In this document: positions 6,163-10,573 of the stretch, piece after piece
Layout: the number at the start of each line of letters is the position of its first letter
Numbering within the stretch: position 1 is the first letter of the stretch
Source: DATBIS01 sp036556805
Lineage (GTDB): Bacteria; Actinomycetota; UBA4738; HRBIN12
DNA: 10,573 nt
Assembly: GCA_036556805.1 (NCBI GenBank)
Contig: DATBIS010000069.1
Location: 1 to 10,573, forward strand
Direction of reading: 5' to 3'
Notes under the pieces: generated by a model
Seen by the model: only the letters and a program-made list of their open reading frames with translations
What the model was told of the DNA's origin: nothing
Database searches by the model: none
Made by a program: the position numbers and the translations under genes

Positions 6163-7428
6163 ATGGCGAAGTTCGGAGACTCGGACCTGCTGAAGTGCTC
6201 GTTCTGCGGGAAGAGCCAGAAGCAGGTGAAGAAGCTCATCGCCGGCCCCGGCGTCTACATCTGCGACGAGTGCATCGATCTCTGCAACGAGATCATCGAG
6301 GAAGAGCTCTCCGAGACCTCCGAGCTGAAGCTCGACGAGCTCCCGAAGCCCGCCGAGATCTACACGTTCCTCGACGAGTACGTCGTCGGCCAGGAGCAGG
6401 CGAAGAAGGTCCTGTCGGTCGCGGTCTACAACCACTACAAGCGGATCCAAGTCGGCGCCAAGGACGCGGACGTCGAGCTGCAGAAGTCGAACATCATGAT
6501 CCTCGGGCCGACGGGATGCGGGAAGACGTACCTCGCGCAGACGCTCGCGAAGATGCTGAACGTGCCGTTCGCGATCGCCGACGCCACCGCGCTCACCGAG
6601 GCCGGCTACGTCGGTGAGGACGTCGAGAACATCCTCCTGAAGCTGATCCAGGCCGCCGACTACGACGTGAAGAAGGCCGAGACCGGCATCATCTACATCG
6701 ACGAGGCCGACAAGATCGCCCGGAAGTCCGAGAACCCGTCGATCACCCGTGACGTGAGCGGCGAGGGCGTGCAGCAGGCCCTGCTGAAGATCCTCGAGGG
6801 CACGACGGCCTCGGTCCCGCCGCAGGGGGGACGCAAACATCCCCACCAGGAGTTCATCCAGATCGACACCACCAACATCTTGTTCATCTGCGGCGGCGCG
6901 TTCGCCGGGCTCGACAAGATCATCGAGAGCCGCATCGGCCACAAGGGCGTCGGCTTCGGTGCCGACATCCGCAAGGCGGGCGAGAAGGACATCGGCGAGA
7001 TCCTCGGCAAGACGCTCCCCGAGGATCTCCTGAAGTACGGCCTGATCCCCGAGTTCGTCGGCCGGCTGCCCGTCATCACGAGCGTCGACAACCTCGACGA
7101 GTCCGCGCTCGTGGACATCCTCACGAAGCCGAAGAACGCGCTCGTGAAGCAGTACCAGAAGTTCTTCGAGTTCGACGGCGTCGAGCTCGAGTTCACCGAC
7201 GACGCGCTCGGCTCGATCGCGGACCAGGCGATCCTGCGGGGCACCGGGGCGCGCGGCCTCCGCGCGATCATGGAAGAGGTCCTGCTCGGCGTGATGTACG
7301 AGCTGCCCTCCCGCGACGACGTCACGAAGTGCGTCGTGGACCGGAACGTCGTGCTCTCGGGCGTGAACCCCACACTCGTGCCGCGCGAGGCGCCGCCGAA
7401 GCGCGAGCGGCGCGAGCGCACCGCCTGA
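6163..7428 (+). CDS. clpX: ClpX, ATP-dependent unfoldase subunit of the ClpXP protease
   Basis: A 421-residue AAA+ protein of normal ClpX length. The N-terminal zinc-binding domain has C12, C15, C34 and C37 (CSFC ... CDEC), which bind adaptors and substrates. Then come Walker A GPTGCGKT (K121), the GYVG pore loop at 148-151, Walker B IIYIDEAD (D180, E181), and the sensor-2 region GTGARGLR near the C-terminus. The loop that docks into ClpP is also seen, with VGF at 263-265 where E. coli has IGF. ClpX unfolds tagged proteins with ATP and threads them into ClpP. The end is a basic tail (APPKRERRERTA). The gene is in the same direction as tig and clpP after a 54-nt spacer. Its TGA is 3 nt from the stop of the convergent SAM hydrolase gene. 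Confidence 0.98.
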   Translation: MAKFGDSDLLKCSFCGKSQKQVKKLIAGPGVYICDECIDLCNEIIEEELSETSELKLDELPKPAEIYTFLDEYVVGQEQAKKVLSVAVYNHYKRIQVGAKDADVELQKSNIMILGPTGCGKTYLAQTLAKMLNVPFAIADATALTEAGYVGEDVENILLKLIQAADYDVKKAETGIIYIDEADKIARKSENPSITRDVSGEGVQQALLKILEGTTASVPPQGGRKHPHQEFIQIDTTNILFICGGAFAGLDKIIESRIGHKGVGFGADIRKAGEKDIGEILGKTLPEDLLKYGLIPEFVGRLPVITSVDNLDESALVDILTKPKNALVKQYQKFFEFDGVELEFTDDALGSIADQAILRGTGARGLRAIMEEVLLGVMYELPSRDDVTKCVVDRNVVLSGVNPTLVPREAPPKRERRERTA

Positions 7429-7438
7429 CGGTCAGGCG
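7422..7438. terminator. Inverted repeat spanning both convergent stop codons (possible two-way terminator)
   Basis: CGCCTGAC (7422-7429) and GTCAGGCG (7431-7438) are perfect inverted repeats around one base. As RNA the likely form is a 6-bp stem CGCCTG/CAGGCG with loop ACGGT. The TGA of clpX lies in the left arm and the TGA of the opposing gene, mirrored, in the right arm. The position at the meeting point of two convergent genes suits a bidirectional terminator, but there is no T-run on either side. Confidence 0.4.
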
Positions 7439-8250
7439 CCGTCGACCGCGAGCAGCCAGACGGGATCGCCGCTGCGCGCGACGAGGTCGGCCGCGGCGCT
7501 CGCCTCGAAACGGATCACCGCGACCCATCCCCATGCGTCCTCGATCGCGGCGTAGTCGCCGGGTCCCACCTCGCCGTACGTCGAGACGCGTCGAGCGAGC
7601 GTCGACGACGCGGTCGTCGCGACCTTGATCGCGCCCTGCTCCGCGAGGCCCGCGCGCTCGACGTCGGCGGGGCGCACGTTCAGCCGCAGGTTGCCGAAGC
7701 GGTCGACGTCCAGGACCTGACAGTGGATCTCTCCCGGGAGGACCTCGGGCACCGGGAGCGAGACGGCCTGCAGCGACGCGGGGTCGAGCTCGGGGCCCAT
7801 CTTCTCCGGCGGCATACCCGCCGCCACGTGTGCCGCGGCCGGCGCGAACACGTCGCGTCCGTGGAAGACGTTCGACACCGGCGTGAGCACGACCTCGTCC
7901 GAGGCGATCTCGTACGCGCGGCTCGCGCCGCCGGCCGCTTCCCACGCGAGCGAGAGGAGCCCGTTGTCCGGCCCCACCAGCACGCGGCCCGACTCGGTCT
8001 CGACGACGACGCCCTTGCGGTCGGTGCCGACCCCGGGATCGACCACGCCGAGGAACACCGCGTGGTCGGGGGAGTAGGGCACCGATTCTCGCAGGATGAG
8101 CGCCCCGAGCTGCACGTCCTGGGGGGCCACGCCGTGGGACAGATCGATCACGGTCGTGCCGGGCGCGATCCTCTCGATGACGGAGTGGCACACGCCCACG
8201 AACTCGTCGCGAAGTCCGAGGTCGGACAGGAACAGCACCGACTTCCCCAC
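7432..8250 (-). CDS. S-adenosyl-L-methionine hydrolase (DUF62, SAM hydroxide adenosyltransferase)
   Basis: A 272-residue protein of the DUF62 family, related to the fluorinase and chlorinase. Characterised members use water or hydroxide to split S-adenosyl-L-methionine into adenosine and methionine. The Asp-Arg-His set of the hydrolases is present: D71 in VVDPGVG, R78 seven residues later and H130 in FHGRDVF, with the same spacing as I recall for the archaeal enzyme PH0463. SDLG at 9-12, GPDNGLL and DRFGNL (C-terminal domain) are further family marks. The sequence therefore favours hydrolase over halogenase. GTG is possible at 8256 or 8250; I chose 8250 because GGAGGG ends 5 nt before it and would touch the start at 8256. 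The gene is convergent with clpX and divergent from valS. Its physiological role, perhaps controlling SAM level, is not settled even in the family. Confidence 0.9.
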   Translation of the reverse strand: MGKSVLFLSDLGLRDEFVGVCHSVIERIAPGTTVIDLSHGVAPQDVQLGALILRESVPYSPDHAVFLGVVDPGVGTDRKGVVVETESGRVLVGPDNGLLSLAWEAAGGASRAYEIASDEVVLTPVSNVFHGRDVFAPAAAHVAAGMPPEKMGPELDPASLQAVSLPVPEVLPGEIHCQVLDVDRFGNLRLNVRPADVERAGLAEQGAIKVATTASSTLARRVSTYGEVGPGDYAAIEDAWGWVAVIRFEASAAADLVARSGDPVWLLAVDGA

Positions 8251-8255
8251 GTGCA

Positions 8256-8261
8256 CCCTCC
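8256..8261 (-). promoter_or_regulatory. Ribosome binding site that decides the SAM hydrolase start
   Basis: GGAGGG on the minus strand lies 5 nt before the GTG at 8250 but overlaps the GTG at 8256-8254. This favours the shorter protein lacking Met-His at the N-terminus. Confidence 0.65.
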
Positions 8262-8277
8262 GGGTCGCCAGGGGCCG

Positions 8278-8307
8278 ACCCTACGCCGAACCCGGCTCGC
8301 GCGTCCA
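8278..8307 (-). promoter_or_regulatory. Candidate promoter of the SAM hydrolase gene
   Basis: On the minus strand TGGACG (8307-8302, four of six bases of TTGACA) is followed after 18 bp by TAGGGT (8283-8278, a TAnnnT -10). Transcription would begin near 8271, giving a leader of about 20 nt with the GGAGGG site. This is the best two-part promoter match in the window. Confidence 0.45.
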
Positions 8308-8321
8308 GGTCGACGTGCGCC

Positions 8322-8333
8322 GATCGGCCGATC
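8322..8333. other. 12-bp perfect palindrome in the divergent SAM hydrolase/valS spacer
   Basis: GATCGGCCGATC is its own reverse complement. It lies 9 bp upstream of the valS -10 hexamer, at about -33 to -22 of the predicted valS start, where a repressor would block RNA polymerase. Both GATC and GGCC are common in such DNA, so chance is a real alternative. Confidence 0.3.
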
Positions 8334-8342
8334 CGCGTTTCG

Positions 8343-8348
8343 TAGACT
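8343..8348 (+). promoter_or_regulatory. Candidate -10 element giving a leaderless valS mRNA
   Basis: TAGACT is followed by exactly six bases and the ATG at 8355, the same spacing as at ppk2 and hisN. No Shine-Dalgarno sequence precedes the ATG. There is no convincing -35, and no T-box-like leader could fit, because transcription would begin at the start codon. Confidence 0.5.
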
Positions 8349-8354
8349 CCGCGC

Positions 8355-10573
8355 ATGCGGGTGCCCGACAAGCCGAGCCTGGACGGACTGGAGCTCAGGT
8401 GGGGTGAGCGCTGGGAGGCCGACGGCGTCTACCGGTTCGACCGGTCGAAGACGCGCGAGCAGATCTACGCGATCGACTCGCCGCCGCCCACCGTGAGCGG
8501 GTCGCTCCACGTCGGCTCGGTCATGTCGTACACCCACACGGATCTCGTGGCGCGCTTCCAGCGCATGCGCGGTCTCGAGGTCTTCTACCCGATGGGGTGG
8601 GACGACAACGGGCTCGCGACCGAGCGACGCGTCCAGAACTTCTTCGGCGTGCGCTGCGACCCCTCGCTGCCGTACGACGACGGGTTCGACGTCGCCTCGG
8701 TGGGCGGAGGAGACGACCCGGTCGGCATCAGCCGCCGCAACTTCATCGAGCTGTGCGACCGGCTCACCGGCGAGGACGAGAAGGCGTTCGAGGCGCTCTT
8801 CCGGCGGCTCGGCCTGTCGGTCGACTGGACGCACCTGTACACGACGATCGGGGAGCGATCGAGGCGGATCTCGCAGCGCTCGTTTCTCCGGCTCGCGCAG
8901 CGGGACCTCGCGTACACGGCCGAGGCGCCGACGATGTGGGACGTCGACTTCCGCACCGCGGTGGCACAGGCGGAGATCGAGGACCGTGAACGGGAGGGCC
9001 GGTACCACGTCGTGGTCTTCGACCGAGAGGACGGCGGCACCGTCGAGATCGAAACCTCCCGTCCCGAGCTGATCCCGGCGTGCGTGGCGCTGGTGGCGCA
9101 TCCGTCCGACGCGCGCTTTGCCTCGCTCGTGGGTTCCGAGGTGCTCACGCCGCTCTTCCGCGTGCCGATCCCGGTGGTCGCGCACCCGCTCGCCGATCCC
9201 GAGAAGGGGACCGGCATCGCGATGATCTGCACGTTCGGCGACGTCACCGACGTGACCTGGTGGCGCGAGCTCGGGCTGCCGATGCGCGTGGTGATCGAGA
9301 AGGACGGGCGCATCGGGTCGCGCGAGTTCGGGAAACCCGGATGGGAGTCGCGCGACGTCCGGGCGGCGAATGCCGCGATGCGGGAGCTGTCGGGCTCGAC
9401 CGTGAACCAGGCGCGGCGGCGGATCGCCGAGCTGCTCCGCGACGCCGGCAAGCTCGTGGGCGAGCCCACGGCCGTCCGCCACACGGTGAAGTTCTACGAG
9501 AACGGCGACCGGCCGCTCGAGGTCGTCGCGAGCCGGCAGTGGTTCGTCTCGACGCTGGAGTTCCGCGATCGCCTGCTCGCGCGCGGCGAGGAGCTCGCGT
9601 GGCACCCGGCCTACATGGGCGCGAGGTACCGGTCGTGGGTGGAGAACCTCAACGCCGACTGGTGCATCAGCAGGCAGCGCTTCTTCGGCGTGCCGTTCCC
9701 CGTCTGGTATCCGCTCGACGCGGACGGCCGGCCGGCATACGACCGGCCGATCCTCGCCGACGAGTCCCATCTGCCGATCGACCCGCAGGAGGACGTGCCG
9801 CCCGGGTACGCGCCGGAGCAGCGCGGCGAGCCCGGCGGCTTCGTCGGCGACCCCGACGTGATGGACACGTGGGCCACGTCGTCGCTCACGCCGCAGATCG
9901 CGGCGCGCTGGGAGGACGACCCGGACCTCTTCGCCCGCCTGTTCCCGATGGACCTTCGACCGCAGGCGCACGACATCATCCGCACGTGGCTCTTCTACAC
10001 GGTGTTCCGCGCGGACCTCCAGCACGACTCGCTTCCCTGGACGAACGCGGCGATCAGCGGGTTCGTCCTCGACCCCGACCGCAAGAAGATGTCGAAGTCG
10101 AAAGGCAACGTCGTGACGCCCATGGAGCTCCTGGAGTCGCACAGCGCCGACGCGGTGCGGTACTGGGCCGCGAGCGCGCGCCTCGGCGTGGACGCGGCGT
10201 TCGAGGAGCAGCAGATCAAGGTGGGGCGGCGCCTCGCGATCAAGGTGCTCAACGCGTCGAAGTTCGCGCTCTCCAACGAGACCCCGCCCGGCGAGATCCT
10301 CGAGCCGCTCGACCTCGGCATGCTGCGCGCGCTCCGTTCGGTGGTCGACGAGGCCACCGAGGCGTTCGAGGCCTACGACTACGCCCGCGCCCTCGAGCGC
10401 ACCGAGGCGTTCTTCTGGTGGTTCTGCGACGACTACGTCGAGCTGGTGAAGGGGCGCGCCTACCGGTCTCCCGCCGACGAAGGATCGCGCTCGGCCCGGG
10501 CGGCGCTGCACCTCGCCCTCGATGTGCTGCAGCGCCTGTTGGCGCCCGTGCTGCCGTATGCCGCCGAAGAGGT
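8355..10573 (+). CDS. valS: Valyl-tRNA synthetase, 3' end cut by the window edge
   Basis: The open frame runs from ATG 8355 to the right edge: about 739 residues of an expected 850-900. It is a class I aminoacyl-tRNA synthetase that charges tRNA-Val with valine. Visible parts: PPPTVSGSLHVGS (HIGH-type motif at 52-55, reading HVGS), PMGWDDNGLATERRVQNFFGV at about 79-99, the CP1 editing domain at roughly 190-350 with TSRPE at 234-238 and GTGIAM from 285, WCISRQRFFGVPFPVWY from 436, DVMDTWATSS, HDIIRTWLF at about 539-547, KMSKSKGN from 578, and the start of the helical anticodon-binding domain. The NGLxTERRVQNFFGVRCDPSLPYD and GTGIAMICTFGD wording belongs to the archaeal-like form of ValRS known from actinobacteria and Rickettsiales rather than the E. 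coli form. The final helical domain and any C-terminal coiled coil are outside the window. valS commonly follows clpX in actinobacteria. Confidence 0.96.
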   Translation, partial: MRVPDKPSLDGLELRWGERWEADGVYRFDRSKTREQIYAIDSPPPTVSGSLHVGSVMSYTHTDLVARFQRMRGLEVFYPMGWDDNGLATERRVQNFFGVRCDPSLPYDDGFDVASVGGGDDPVGISRRNFIELCDRLTGEDEKAFEALFRRLGLSVDWTHLYTTIGERSRRISQRSFLRLAQRDLAYTAEAPTMWDVDFRTAVAQAEIEDREREGRYHVVVFDREDGGTVEIETSRPELIPACVALVAHPSDARFASLVGSEVLTPLFRVPIPVVAHPLADPEKGTGIAMICTFGDVTDVTWWRELGLPMRVVIEKDGRIGSREFGKPGWESRDVRAANAAMRELSGSTVNQARRRIAELLRDAGKLVGEPTAVRHTVKFYENGDRPLEVVASRQWFVSTLEFRDRLLARGEELAWHPAYMGARYRSWVENLNADWCISRQRFFGVPFPVWYPLDADGRPAYDRPILADESHLPIDPQEDVPPGYAPEQRGEPGGFVGDPDVMDTWATSSLTPQIAARWEDDPDLFARLFPMDLRPQAHDIIRTWLFYTVFRADLQHDSLPWTNAAISGFVLDPDRKKMSKSKGNVVTPMELLESHSADAVRYWAASARLGVDAAFEEQQIKVGRRLAIKVLNASKFALSNETPPGEILEPLDLGMLRALRSVVDEATEAFEAYDYARALERTEAFFWWFCDDYVELVKGRAYRSPADEGSRSARAALHLALDVLQRLLAPVLPYAAEE

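Noticed and set aside
5845..6942. A 365-codon minus-strand frame across clpP and clpX
   Set aside because: It spans two highly conserved plus-strand genes and their spacer, and its translation is Leu/Asp/Val/Arg-rich antisense sequence.
8251..8354. Search for a T-box, riboswitch (SAM type) or tRNA in the largest spacer
   Set aside because: The spacer is only about 104 nt, shared by two divergent promoters. I see no T-box bulge, SAM-riboswitch core or cloverleaf, and the predicted valS message has no leader.
8148..10511. A 787-codon open frame on the minus strand opposite valS
   Set aside because: It is a mirror of a strongly conserved synthetase gene. The translation is dominated by Arg, Glu, His, Leu and Val repeats typical of antisense frames in GC-rich DNA, it has no recognisable motif, and it would also run through the SAM hydrolase start region.
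1..10573. Mobile elements, CRISPR arrays, attachment sites or transferred islands
   Set aside because: There are no transposase, integrase or phage-like genes, no regularly spaced repeats, and base composition and codon use look even from end to end.

Overview
The window is GC-rich (roughly two thirds G+C by eye) and almost fully coding. It looks like an ordinary chromosomal segment of a high-GC bacterium, most likely an uncultivated actinobacterium. Three things support this: the order trigger factor - ClpP - ClpX followed by a valyl-tRNA synthetase, GTG starts in five of nine genes, and TAnnnT -10 hexamers placed so that several messages would begin at or near the start codon. I see no mobile element, phage gene, CRISPR array, tRNA or rRNA. 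No stretch without a gene exceeds about 105 bases.

Left part (1-4114). A class I/II aminotransferase (minus strand, cut by the left edge) is divergent from a PPK2-type polyphosphate kinase (plus). The kinase runs tail-to-tail into a three-gene minus-strand operon. In transcription order the operon holds an inositol-monophosphatase-family enzyme that looks like the HisN histidinol-phosphatase, a PHP-domain metal-dependent phosphoesterase, and a small single-pass membrane protein of unknown function. The first two overlap by 4 nt (GTGA) and the last two are 4 nt apart.

Middle (4115-7428). Divergent from that operon lies the protein quality-control cluster tig-clpP-clpX: trigger factor (nascent-chain chaperone), the ClpP peptidase and its ClpX unfoldase. 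tig and clpP overlap by ATGA. clpX follows after 54 nt that contain a short hairpin and a possible internal promoter. Only one clpP is present here, although many actinobacteria carry two in tandem.

Right part (7429-10573). An S-adenosyl-L-methionine hydrolase of the DUF62 family lies on the minus strand, convergent with clpX; both stop codons sit inside one 17-bp inverted repeat. It is divergent from valS, which runs off the right edge. This ValRS is complete in its recognisable motifs except that its HIGH-type motif reads HVGS.

I did not find a convincing new biological system. The most useful observations are the repeated TAnnnT-N6-start-codon arrangement at three genes (leaderless expression), the HVGS change in ValRS, the antisense SAM hydrolase between clpX and valS, and the tightly coupled HisN-like/PHP/membrane-protein operon.
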